From the NCBI RefSeq assembly GCF_025399795.1, contig NZ_JAODTZ010000051.1, positions 1-64,000 on the forward strand: a stretch of 64,000 nucleotides of DNA, in the 5' to 3' direction. A program made the position numbers and the translations under genes. The notes under the pieces are model-generated. The model had not been told where the DNA came from. It did not search any database and was given only the letters and a program-made list of their open reading frames with translations. Shown here piece after piece: positions 25,823 to 38,835 of this stretch; the stretch's first letter is position 1; every line of letters starts with the position of its first letter. The DNA comes from Streptomyces rhizosphaerihabitans. Its GTDB lineage: Bacteria; Actinomycetota; Actinomycetes; Streptomycetales; Streptomycetaceae.

Positions 25823-27502
25823 ATGAGCCAGCACTCCGCCGACCAGGCCCCGAACTCCGTTCTCGCCACCGTCGCCGCGCATCGCGACTGGTGGCGCGAC
25901 GCGGTGATCTACCAGGTCTATCCGCGCAGCTTCGCCGACAGCAACGGCGACGGCATGGGTGACCTGGAGGGCGTACGTTCCCGACTTCCGTACCTGCGCG
26001 ACCTCGGCGTGGACGCCGTGTGGCTCAGCCCCTTCTACGCCTCGCCGCAGGCCGACGCCGGCTACGACGTGGCGGACTACCGGGCAGTCGACCCCATGTT
26101 CGGCAACCTGCTGGACGCCGACGCCCTGATCCGCGACGCCCACGGCCTGGGCCTGCGGATCATCGTCGACCTCGTGCCCAACCACTCCTCGGACCAGCAC
26201 GAGTGGTTCAAGCGTGCGCTGCGCGAGGGCCCCGGCTCCTCCCTGCGCGACCGCTACCACTTCAAGCCGGGCAAGGGCGAGAACGGCGAGCTGCCGCCCA
26301 ACGACTGGGAGTCCATCTTCGGCGGCCCGGCGTGGACCCGGGTCACCGAGCCGGACGGCACGGCCGGCGAGTGGTACCTGCACCTCTTCGCGCCCGAGCA
26401 GCCCGACTTCAACTGGGAACACCCGGCCGTGGGCGACGAGTTCCGCTCGATCCTGCGGTTCTGGCTGGACATGGGCGTCGACGGCTTCCGTATCGACGTC
26501 GCGCACGGCATGGTCAAGGCGGCGGGCCTGCCCGACCTCGGCGACCACGACCAGCTGAAACTGCTGGGCAACGATGTCATGCCGTTCTTCGACCAGGACG
26601 GCGTGCACGACATCTACCGGCAGTGGCGCACGATCCTCGACGAGTACTCCGGTGAGCGCATCTTCGTCGCCGAGGCGTGGACCCCGACGATCGAGCGCAC
26701 CGCCAACTACGTGCGCCCCGACGAGCTGCATCAGGCCTTCAACTTCCAGTACCTGGGCACCCATTGGGACGCGGCCGAGCTGCGCTCGGTGATCGACCGC
26801 ACGCTCGACGCGATGCGCCCGGTCGGCGCTCCCTCCACCTGGGTGCTGTCCAACCACGACGTGACGCGGCACGCCACCCGGTTCGCCAACGAGGCCGGCC
26901 TCGGCACCCAGATCCGCACCGCGGGCGACCGGGCGCTGGGTCTGCGCCGGGCCCGCGCGGCGAGCCTGCTGATGCTGGCTCTGCCCGGCTCCGCCTACGT
27001 CTACCAGGGCGAGGAGCTCGGCCTGCCCGACGTCGTCGACCTGCCGGACGACGCGCGCCAGGACCCCGCCTTCTTCCGGGGCGCCGGACAGGACGGCTTC
27101 CGCGACGGCTGCCGGGTGCCGATCCCGTGGACCCGTGCCGGCTCGTCGTACGGCTTCGGCGACGGGGGCAGCTGGCTGCCGCAGCCCGCCGAGTGGGCCG
27201 AGCTGAGCGTCGAGGCGCAGACCGGTGCGGAGGGTTCCACCCTGGAGCTGTACCGCGACGCGCTCGCGGTGCGGCGCGAGCGTGCCGACCTCGGCGCGGG
27301 CGAGACCGTCAGCTGGCTGACCGCACCGGAGGGCGTTCTCGCCTTCAGGCGCGGCGAGTTCGTCTGCACCGCGAACACCGGCAGCGAGGCCGTGACCGTT
27401 CCCGCGTACGGCCGGGTGCTCGTGGCCAGCGGCGAGGTGACCCTGTCGCAGGACGGTAAGGCGAAGCTGCCCGCCGACACGACCGTGTGGTGGGCGGTCT
27501 GA
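25823..27502 (+). CDS. aglA: AglA, GH13 alpha-glucosidase (maltase/oligo-1,6-glucosidase-like)
   Basis: Cytoplasmic enzyme that cuts imported maltose and maltodextrins to glucose. 559 residues, no signal peptide. GH13 barrel with DAVIYQVYPRSFADSNGDG near the start, region I DLVPNHSS, region II GFRIDVAH with nucleophile Asp225, region III acid Glu284 in VAEAWTP, and region IV SNHDVTR with Asp346. Region II/V residues place it among the GH13 exo-alpha-glucosidases rather than alpha-amylases. ATG 25823 has AAGGA seven bases upstream; the longer frame to 25736 lacks homology. Downstream of malEFG on the same strand. Confidence 0.94.
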   Translation: MSQHSADQAPNSVLATVAAHRDWWRDAVIYQVYPRSFADSNGDGMGDLEGVRSRLPYLRDLGVDAVWLSPFYASPQADAGYDVADYRAVDPMFGNLLDADALIRDAHGLGLRIIVDLVPNHSSDQHEWFKRALREGPGSSLRDRYHFKPGKGENGELPPNDWESIFGGPAWTRVTEPDGTAGEWYLHLFAPEQPDFNWEHPAVGDEFRSILRFWLDMGVDGFRIDVAHGMVKAAGLPDLGDHDQLKLLGNDVMPFFDQDGVHDIYRQWRTILDEYSGERIFVAEAWTPTIERTANYVRPDELHQAFNFQYLGTHWDAAELRSVIDRTLDAMRPVGAPSTWVLSNHDVTRHATRFANEAGLGTQIRTAGDRALGLRRARAASLLMLALPGSAYVYQGEELGLPDVVDLPDDARQDPAFFRGAGQDGFRDGCRVPIPWTRAGSSYGFGDGGSWLPQPAEWAELSVEAQTGAEGSTLELYRDALAVRRERADLGAGETVSWLTAPEGVLAFRRGEFVCTANTGSEAVTVPAYGRVLVASGEVTLSQDGKAKLPADTTVWWAV

Positions 27503-27515
27503 CACACACGTGAGT

Positions 27516-27675
27516 GGTGCTCCGGTCCTGACCGCCGGAGTACCGCTCGCCTGCCGGGCGTCCCGGCCTCCGCGTGAGTGGTGCTCCGGTCCTGACCGCC
27601 GGAGCACCCTTCACCTGATGGCCGGCCCGACCCGTGCGAGAGCGGTGCTCCGGGACCTGACGGCCGGAGCACCGC
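27516..27675. repeat. Three hairpin repeats after aglA
   Basis: GGTGCTCCGG...CCGGAG(T/C)ACC occurs at 27516-27544, 27580-27608 and 27641-27675; each copy is itself a 10- to 13-bp stem with a 9-base loop, and copies 1 and 2 share the loop TCCTGACCG. They can end transcription from aglA and from the opposite CBM20 remnant. Confidence 0.85.
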
Positions 27676-27691
27676 TTCCGTGCGTGGCCCC

Positions 27692-27867
27692 TTACTTCCA
27701 GGTGTCGCTGACCGAGTACCCGGCGCCCGAGCCCGTGGTGTAGCCGCGGTTGTCCCCGGACTCCCAGGTCACCGCGCCCGAGGCGTCCTTCTTGATGTAC
27801 TTGTAGGTGAACGACGTCGACTTGGGCACGATCACCGGCCGGCCCCAGTACGGGTACGACGCCGAGG
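27692..27867 (-). pseudogene. C-terminal remnant of a CBM20 starch-binding domain
   Basis: Reverse-strand reading to the TAA at 27692-27694 gives about 58 residues matching the end of a CBM20 domain: SYPYWGRPVIVP, FTYKYIKKDASGAVTWESG, then NRGYTTGSGAGYSVSDTWK at the end. CBM20 sits at the C-terminus of actinobacterial amylases and related starch enzymes. There is no start codon or catalytic domain; upstream the frame runs into a TnpB fragment at about 27875. The parent gene was therefore probably an amylase convergent with aglA, removed by an insertion-deletion event. Confidence 0.8.
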
Positions 27868-27877
27868 GCAGTGCGCC

Positions 27878-28290
27878 ATCCTCGCAAGCTTCCCGGTGCC
27901 GGTGATCGACCAGCGGGCGTTAGCGGTGAAGCGGATCGACTGCCGGTTGTCCTTACGGGACTTGAGCCGGGGCGCTCCGGTCCTCGCGCCATTGCGTTCG
28001 CCCTTGAGGCACGCGAAGAAGTTCCTGTACGCGGCCTCGGTGTCGCGCAGCGACTGCTCCAGGACCACACTGGACACCTCGCCCAGCCAGGGCCCGCTCA
28101 GGCGTCGTCTTCGCCTGGGTGATCAGCTGCTTCGACAGCTGCCCGGTGGTCGGGATGGGCGCCCGGCCGCGTGGGCCGCCCGGTGGGCGCGCACCACATC
28201 GTCGAACACCACCCAACCACACCCGAATGCCTTCGCCAGCGCGACGGTCACCAGCAGCCGGGGAACCCTTCTTCGTCGTAGGCCATCGAG
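27878..28290 (-). pseudogene. Frameshifted N-terminal fragment of an IS200/IS605-type TnpB
   Basis: Three reverse frames in turn give a TnpB N-terminus: AKAFGCGWVVFDDVVRAHRA, then TTGQLSKQLITQAKTTPERA, then LGEVSSVVLEQSLRDTEAAY and CLKGERNG...APRLKSRKDNRQSIRFTANA. At least two frameshifts, one of them between PERA and WLGE where a single base appears inserted, break the gene, and it ends abruptly at about 27880 against the CBM20 remnant. The RuvC domain is missing. It is a dead relic. Confidence 0.78.
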
Positions 28291-28416
28291 GGTTGGCAAC
28301 TGCTGCTCTTTGAATGCCGGTGAGGGTGTTCTGGCGTGCATGGGTGATTGTCGATGACGTTGGTCCGCATGAGGGTGCAAGTGGGAACGGGAGTTCTTGT
28401 CTCGAAGGCGTGACCT

Positions 28417-30084
28417 GTGCGGGTGGTGGTCGTTGAGTGGGGTGCGGGGCGCTTGGGCCGGTCTGGGCTGGGGGTGTTCGGGTTGGGTGGGTTGCGGGTG
28501 GTGGGCGCGTCGTTCGTGGTGCCCGGTCCGTCGGGTGTCGCGGTCCGGGACCGGCTCAAGGGGCTGACGGTTGAGGACGAGAGGGTGCTGCGGCTGGTCG
28601 GTGACCATCTGGGTTCGCTGGCGTCCCGGGACCTGAAGGCGCGGTGTGCGGCCGGTCTGGAGCACGGCAACGAGGCGTGGGCGTCGCGTAAGCGTGCGCT
28701 GACGGGGGAGTCGTCGTCGCGGTGGGCGGGGTCGTTGACGAAGGCCACGCACGATCAGTGGGCGCTGGCCCGGCGCGGCCAGGCCGCGCACATCCAGCAG
28801 CTCGAAGCCGGCGTGAACACTATCCGGCATCGACTGTCGCTCCCACTCGGAGAGAAGGGTTCGAAGCGGGGGCCCGGTGGTTACAGGAGTCGGCGGGAGT
28901 GGCATGCCAAGACGCGTCGACTGGGGGTACTGGAGGACCGGCTGGAGCGGGCGGGGGCCGACTGGGCGGCCGGGCGGGTGCGGGTGGTGCGGGGAGGGAA
29001 ACGGCTGTTCAACAACCGTTACCACCTGGAACAGGCCCAGCTCGCCGAGGAGCGGTGGCGTGCACGGTGGGAGGCGTCGCGTCGGTTCCTGCGGGCGGAC
29101 GGCGAGTCCGGGAAGCGGTACGGCAACGAGACGATCCGGGTCAGCCCCGACGGTGAGGTGAGCATCAGGCTCCCGGCCCCGCTCGCCCACCTCGCCAATG
29201 CTCCGCACGGGCGCTACGTCCTGGCGGCAAGGGTGTCGTTCGCGCACCGGGGCGAGACATGGCGCGACCGCGTCGGTGCGAACCGGGCGGTGGCCTACCG
29301 CATCCACGAGGACGTCCAGCGCAACCGCTGGTATCTGACCGCCTCCTGGACCATCCCACCCGTCCAGACGGTGCTCCTGGCCGCCGTCCGGACCGGCGGC
29401 CTGATCGGTGTCGACACGAACGCCGATCACCTCGCGGCCTGGCGGCTGGACGTGCACGGCAACCCGGTCGGCGCCCCGCGCCGCTTCGACTACACCCTGT
29501 CCGGCACCGCCGACCACCGCGACGCCCAGGTACGCCACGCCCTGACCCGCCTGCTCCACTGGGCCGCCCGGCACCGGTTGGCGATCGCGGTGGAGGACCT
29601 CGACTTCACCGCCGAGACCAGCCGGGAGAAACACGGCCGCCGCAAACACTTCCGCAAACTGATCTCCGGCATGCCAGTCGCCCGGCTCCGCGCCCGGCTG
29701 GTCTCCATGGCCGCCGAGCTTGGCATCCCGCTGGTCGCGGTCGACCCCGCCTGCACCTCCCGCTGGGGCGCCCAGCACTGGCAAAAACCCCTCACCACCA
29801 GCAAACGCACCACCACCCGCCACGACGCTGCCGCCGTGGCGATCGGAAGGCGCGCCCTGGGGCATCCGGTCAGGCGTCGGACGGCACCGCCCCGTACCCA
29901 CCAGAGTGATGGGTACGGGCATCGGACCGTCCAGGCCCGACCGGCCACCCCGGGACGTGAGGCGCTGTTCATCAGCGGCCTCCGGCCGCGGGCCGCCCCC
30001 GCATTCCCGGACCACGGACACGATCCGTGCCGCCCGGACGCGGAGCGAACGCGGGCAACCTGGGGGTACCTCCCACGCCCTTAA
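28417..30084 (+). CDS. TnpB-related RuvC-domain protein (IS200/IS605 accessory type)
   Basis: 555 residues. It belongs to an actinobacterial group usually annotated as TnpB-related or IS605 OrfB-like. The RuvC-type acidic triad is intact: Asp333 in GVDTNADHLAAWRLD, Glu393 in AVEDLDFTAE and Asp470 in TTRHDAAAVAIGRRALG. The zinc-finger CxxC pairs of canonical TnpB are absent; DPACTSRWGAQHWQKP stands there. The N-terminal half is Arg-rich with a predicted helical, nucleic-acid-binding look. TnpB proteins are RNA-guided nucleases, so an RNA-guided or DNA-binding role is possible but not shown. There is no TnpA gene nearby. GTG 28417 is the first start after a stop at 28411, and homology begins about 25 residues later (RVVGASFVVPGPSGVAVRDR). 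The 3' part of the gene and its flank form the structured element at 30060-30170. Confidence 0.8.
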   Translation: MRVVVVEWGAGRLGRSGLGVFGLGGLRVVGASFVVPGPSGVAVRDRLKGLTVEDERVLRLVGDHLGSLASRDLKARCAAGLEHGNEAWASRKRALTGESSSRWAGSLTKATHDQWALARRGQAAHIQQLEAGVNTIRHRLSLPLGEKGSKRGPGGYRSRREWHAKTRRLGVLEDRLERAGADWAAGRVRVVRGGKRLFNNRYHLEQAQLAEERWRARWEASRRFLRADGESGKRYGNETIRVSPDGEVSIRLPAPLAHLANAPHGRYVLAARVSFAHRGETWRDRVGANRAVAYRIHEDVQRNRWYLTASWTIPPVQTVLLAAVRTGGLIGVDTNADHLAAWRLDVHGNPVGAPRRFDYTLSGTADHRDAQVRHALTRLLHWAARHRLAIAVEDLDFTAETSREKHGRRKHFRKLISGMPVARLRARLVSMAAELGIPLVAVDPACTSRWGAQHWQKPLTTSKRTTTRHDAAAVAIGRRALGHPVRRRTAPPRTHQSDGYGHRTVQARPATPGREALFISGLRPRAAPAFPDHGHDPCRPDAERTRATWGYLPRP

Positions 30085-30170
30085 GGCAGTGGGGGAGCCC
30101 AACACCGTCCGGGGCGTTCGGCCGAGCACGAGTCCTGGCAACAGGACTCACTCCCGCTCGGTCTTTAGGA
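30060..30170 (+). ncRNA. Candidate guide-RNA-like 3' element of the TnpB-related gene
   Basis: Starting in the last codons of the TnpB-related gene, the + strand can fold into CTCCCAC-GCC-CTTAA-GGC-A-GTGGGGGAG (about 30067-30094) and an 8-bp stem GAGTCCTG/CAGGACTC with a GCAA tetraloop (30130-30149), followed by CGGTCTTTAGGAACGG. TnpB genes make their guide (omega) RNA from exactly this overlap of gene end and element right end. Structures are seen in the sequence; RNA function is inferred. Confidence 0.45.
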
Positions 30171-30292
30171 ACGGTGCGGCTCCTCTCCTGATCCGGTCGG
30201 CATGTCCGCGGGGCGCGGAGAGCCGACCCATGTGGAGCGTGGGACCGCCGAAGGGGGCGCGTCAATAAGGGAGTTGGAAGTTCTTTCGACAT

Positions 30293-30314
30293 CTTGCTGA
30301 AACTTGATTGCAAG
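30293..30314 (+). promoter_or_regulatory. MalR-type operator of the alpha-amylase gene
   Basis: CTTGC (30293) and GCAAG (30310-30314) form inverted arms, with a further CTTGATTGCAAG at 30303-30314. It ends 52 bases before the amylase start. Confidence 0.65.
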
Positions 30315-30366
30315 CGGTACGTTCCGATCCCCCCACCCGCACGACGAAGTGCAGGAGCACACACAC

Positions 30367-31749
30367 ATGGCAAGGAAAACGCTTGCCGCCTCGTTCGCCC
30401 TCGTGGCGGGCCTGGCGGTCTCGGTGACCGTTCCCCCCGGTTCGGCGGCGGCCTCGCCGCCGGGCACCAAGGACGTCACCGCCGTCCTGTTCGAGTGGAA
30501 ATTCGACTCGGTCGCCAAGGAATGCACCAACACGCTGGGCCCCGCCGGATACGGCTACGTCCAGGTGTCCCCGCCCGCCGAGCACATACAGGGCTCGCAG
30601 TGGTGGACCTCGTACCAGCCCGTGAGCTACAAGATCGCCGGCCGGCTCGGCGACGCCACCGCCTTCAAGAACATGGTCAGCACCTGCCACGCGGCCGGTG
30701 TGAAGGTCGTGACGGACACGGTCGTCAACCACATGTCGGCCGGATCCGGCACCGGCACGGGCGGCTCTTCGTACACGAAGTACAACTACCCGGGCCTGTA
30801 CTCGTCCGCCGACATGGACGACTGCACGGCCACCATCAGCGACTACACCAACCGCGCCAACGTCCAGAACTGCGAACTCGTCGGACTCGCCGACCTGGAC
30901 ACCGGCGAGACGTACGTCCGCTCGGCCATCGCCGGCTACATGAACACCCTGCTCGGCTACGGCGTCGACGGGTTCCGCATCGACGCCGCCAAGCACATCC
31001 CGGCGGCCGACCTCGCCAACATCAAGTCCCGGCTGAGCAATCCGTCCGTCTACTGGAAGCAGGAGGTCATCTACGGCTCGGGCGAGGCCGTCCAGCCCAC
31101 CGAGTACACCGGCAACGGCGACGTCCAGGAGTTCCGCTACGCCTACGACCTCAAGCGGGTCTTCAACAACGAGAACCTCGCCTACCTGAAGAACTACGGC
31201 GAGGGCTGGGGCTACATGAGCAGCTCGGTCGCGGCCGTCTTCGTCGACAACCACGACACCGAGCGCAACGGCTCGACGCTCAACTACAAGGACGGGGCGA
31301 ACTACACCCTCGCCAACGTCTTCATGCTCGCGTACCCCTACGGCGCCCCCGACATCAACTCCGGCTACGAGTGGTCCGACGCGGACGCCGGACCGCCCAA
31401 CGGCGGTACCGTCAACGCCTGTTGGCAGGACGGCTGGAAGTGCCAGCACGCCTGGCCGGAGATCAAGTCGATGGTCGCCTTCCGTAACGCCACCCGCGGG
31501 CAGTCCCTCACGAACTGGTGGGACAACGGCGGCGACGCCATCGCCTTCGGCCGTGGCAGCAAGGGCTTCGTGGCCATCAACCACGAGACCTCCTCGCTGA
31601 GCCGGACGTACAGCACCTCGCTCACCGCGGGAACCTACTGCAACGTCCAGAACAGCACGAGCATCACGGTGAACAGTTCCGGCCAGTTCACAGCGACGCT
31701 GGGTGCCAACACAGCACTTGCCATCTACGCGGGCAAGTCCAGCTGCTGA
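30367..31749 (+). CDS. Secreted GH13 alpha-amylase without starch-binding domain
   Basis: Endo-acting starch hydrolase. 460 residues. Signal peptide about 1-30 (LAASFALVAGLAVSVTVPPG, cleavage near AAA-SPP). The GH13 barrel shows region I DTVVNHMS, region II GFRIDAAKH with nucleophile Asp206, acid Glu233 in WKQEVIYG and Asp297 in VDNHDTER, followed by domain C ending at GKSSC. It ends where Streptomyces amylases with CBM20 would continue, so it is the short type. ATG 30367 has AGGAG nine bases upstream. A MalR-type site precedes it, so it should be induced by maltodextrins. Confidence 0.94.
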   Translation: MARKTLAASFALVAGLAVSVTVPPGSAAASPPGTKDVTAVLFEWKFDSVAKECTNTLGPAGYGYVQVSPPAEHIQGSQWWTSYQPVSYKIAGRLGDATAFKNMVSTCHAAGVKVVTDTVVNHMSAGSGTGTGGSSYTKYNYPGLYSSADMDDCTATISDYTNRANVQNCELVGLADLDTGETYVRSAIAGYMNTLLGYGVDGFRIDAAKHIPAADLANIKSRLSNPSVYWKQEVIYGSGEAVQPTEYTGNGDVQEFRYAYDLKRVFNNENLAYLKNYGEGWGYMSSSVAAVFVDNHDTERNGSTLNYKDGANYTLANVFMLAYPYGAPDINSGYEWSDADAGPPNGGTVNACWQDGWKCQHAWPEIKSMVAFRNATRGQSLTNWWDNGGDAIAFGRGSKGFVAINHETSSLSRTYSTSLTAGTYCNVQNSTSITVNSSGQFTATLGANTALAIYAGKSSC

Positions 31750-31764
31750 AAAGTCTTTCCGCAC

Positions 31765-31793
31765 GTTGCAAGACTCTTGCTGTAAACCTTGCG
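31765..31793 (+). promoter_or_regulatory. MalR-type operator of the pullulanase gene
   Basis: GTTGCAAG at 31765-31772, CTTGC at 31776-31780 and CTTGCG at 31788-31793, all within 30 bp and about 95 bases before the start codon. Confidence 0.65.
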
Positions 31794-31887
31794 TGAGCGA
31801 TACGGTCACGCGGGCGTTCGGCATCGTGGCCGAAACGCTGCGCGGGGTCGGACCCGAGTACGCCGTAATCGCTAGGAGTTCACAGCT

Positions 31888-37293
<5,406 letters not shown>

Positions 37294-37307
37294 CAGCGGG
37301 CTAGCGT

Positions 37308-37364
37308 GGTGAGGGCGGAGCCGGAGACCGGGAGTTCGAGCCGGGATCCGGAGCCGCCCTCACC
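37308..37364 (+). terminator. Terminator of the amylase-pullulanase gene
   Basis: An 11-bp perfect stem (GGTGAGGGCGG with CCGCCCTCACC), extended after a two-base mismatch by five more pairs, 15 bases past the stop codon. Confidence 0.7.
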
Positions 37365-37425
37365 GGCTTGCGCCGCCGGTGCTGCGGCTAGGGTGATCAC
37401 GACTGTCCCTGGAACAGGAGTGCTC

Positions 37426-37782
37426 ATGCCGCAGATCACCGTCGACTACTCCGCGTCGCTCGAAGACGCATTCGACCGGCACGGGTTCGCCCTGGCCCTG
37501 CACGCGGAGGTGGTCGAGACGGCGGCCGCGAAGATCGGTGCGTGCAAGACGCAGTTCCGCCGGACCGAGGACACCGTCGTCGGCGCGGACACGGCCGGAC
37601 ACGCCGTCGTCCATGTCACCCTCGGCCTGCTCGCCGGGCGGACCGAGGCGGTCAAGGTGAAGCTGACCGAGGCCGTAGTCGAGCTGCTGAAGACCCATGT
37701 GAAGCAGGCCGAAGGGCTGGAGCTGCACGTCTCGGCCGAGGTGCGCGACCTCGACCCGTCGTACCGCAAGTTCGAGGCGTAG
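37426..37782 (+). CDS. 5-carboxymethyl-2-hydroxymuconate isomerase family protein
   Basis: 118 residues. Tautomerase-superfamily protein: the mature N-terminus is Pro (MPQITVDYSASLEDAFDRHGF), the general base of this superfamily, and length and C-terminal VSAEVRDLDPSYRKFEA fit the CHMI/HpaF family. Characterised members act in homoprotocatechuate breakdown, but no other gene of that pathway is near, so the substrate here is open. ATG 37426 has AGGAG seven bases upstream. Single gene, convergent with the TetR gene. Confidence 0.85.
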   Translation: MPQITVDYSASLEDAFDRHGFALALHAEVVETAAAKIGACKTQFRRTEDTVVGADTAGHAVVHVTLGLLAGRTEAVKVKLTEAVVELLKTHVKQAEGLELHVSAEVRDLDPSYRKFEA

Positions 37783-37808
37783 TCCCAAGGCTCCGGGCCG
37801 GGTCCGGG

Positions 37809-37828
37809 GCGCGCCCGGCCGGGCGCGC
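37809..37828. terminator. 20-bp palindrome between convergent genes
   Basis: A perfect palindrome of G and C only between the isomerase-family and TetR gene ends; it may act as a bidirectional terminator with a small loop. Confidence 0.5.
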
Positions 37829-37867
37829 GGCAGAACCCCGCGCCCGTTCCCGCAACGCCTACGACGC

Positions 37868-38569
37868 CTACGCCGTGGGCGGCGAGGCGAGCGCGAGCAG
37901 CCGGACGACGAGGTCGGTGAACGGTCCGTCGCCCGGCTCGTCCCTGAGGCCCTTGCGCAGCAGCTGGGCGACCTCCGGGTCGTAGGCGGCGCTCACCGCG
38001 GCCAGGGCCGCGAAGTCGTGCACGAGCTGCACCTCCAGCTCACCGCGCGGAATCCGCCGCCCGTCCAGCCAGATCAGCGCGGTCGACTCGACGAGCGAGA
38101 TCCAGGAGCGGATCACCAGCTCCAGCCGGGCGGGCGGGGTCTCGACGTCCAGATGGGACAGGATCTGGAGGTACGCCGCCTGTCGTACGGCGTCGACGAG
38201 GGCGTTGGTGGTCGACGAGCCGACGGCCGGGCCGCCCCGCATCAACGCGGCGAAACCGGGCCCGTGGTCGTCCACGAAGTCGAAGAACCTGCGCATCACC
38301 CGCAGCAGCCGCGCACCCAGCGGCCCCTCGCGGGACTCCACGAACCGGCCCGCGAGATCGTCGGCGGCACGCTGCAACGCCGCTTCGTACAGACTCAGTT
38401 TGCCCGGGAAATAGTGGTACACCAGCGGTCGCGAGATGCCGGCGGAAGCGGCTATCTCGTCGATGGAGACCTCGTCGGGCGAGCGTCGGCTGAACAGTTC
38501 GAGGGCGACGCCGATCAACTGCTGCCGTCGCTCCTCGACACCCATCCTGCGGCGTACCCCGGTTGTCAT
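37868..38569 (-). CDS. TetR-family transcriptional regulator
   Basis: 233 residues. N-terminal helix-turn-helix at about 15-60: RQQLIGVALELFSRRSPDEV, then IDEIAASAGISRPLVYHYFP and GKLSLYEAAL. The ligand-binding half is helical (about 75-220) and resembles the actinobacterial group with C-terminal TetR_C-type domains that bind fatty-acid-like ligands, but this is loose. ATG 38569 has AAGG seven bases upstream. No adjacent divergent target gene is clear; 266 bp lie between it and the end of the sigma-like gene. Confidence 0.9.
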   Translation of the reverse strand: MTTGVRRRMGVEERRQQLIGVALELFSRRSPDEVSIDEIAASAGISRPLVYHYFPGKLSLYEAALQRAADDLAGRFVESREGPLGARLLRVMRRFFDFVDDHGPGFAALMRGGPAVGSSTTNALVDAVRQAAYLQILSHLDVETPPARLELVIRSWISLVESTALIWLDGRRIPRGELEVQLVHDFAALAAVSAAYDPEVAQLLRKGLRDEPGDGPFTDLVVRLLALASPPTA

Positions 38570-38835
38570 GCGAATACCTTACCGATCGGATCCGGCCCGG
38601 AACGGGCCGGTCCGGGCCGACGGTGTTCACCTGACTCCCGCGGGGATGTCCCGGCTTTCGCTCCGGGCAGGTACCGCGCCAAGGTGCTGAAGGACATCAG
38701 GGACCGGCTGCCCGGACGTATCCGGACCTGCACCGCGTGCGAAGCCGTGTCCCCCGGGGACGAGCACTCCGCCCGCGTGATGCTGCTTGTCGGCACTGCG
38801 CGTCGGCAAAGCGCGTCGGCAAAGCGTGGGGGAGC

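Noticed and set aside
24593..27607. 1004-codon minus-strand frame opposite malG and aglA
   Set aside because: Antisense shadow of two well-supported genes; no domains and no start signal.
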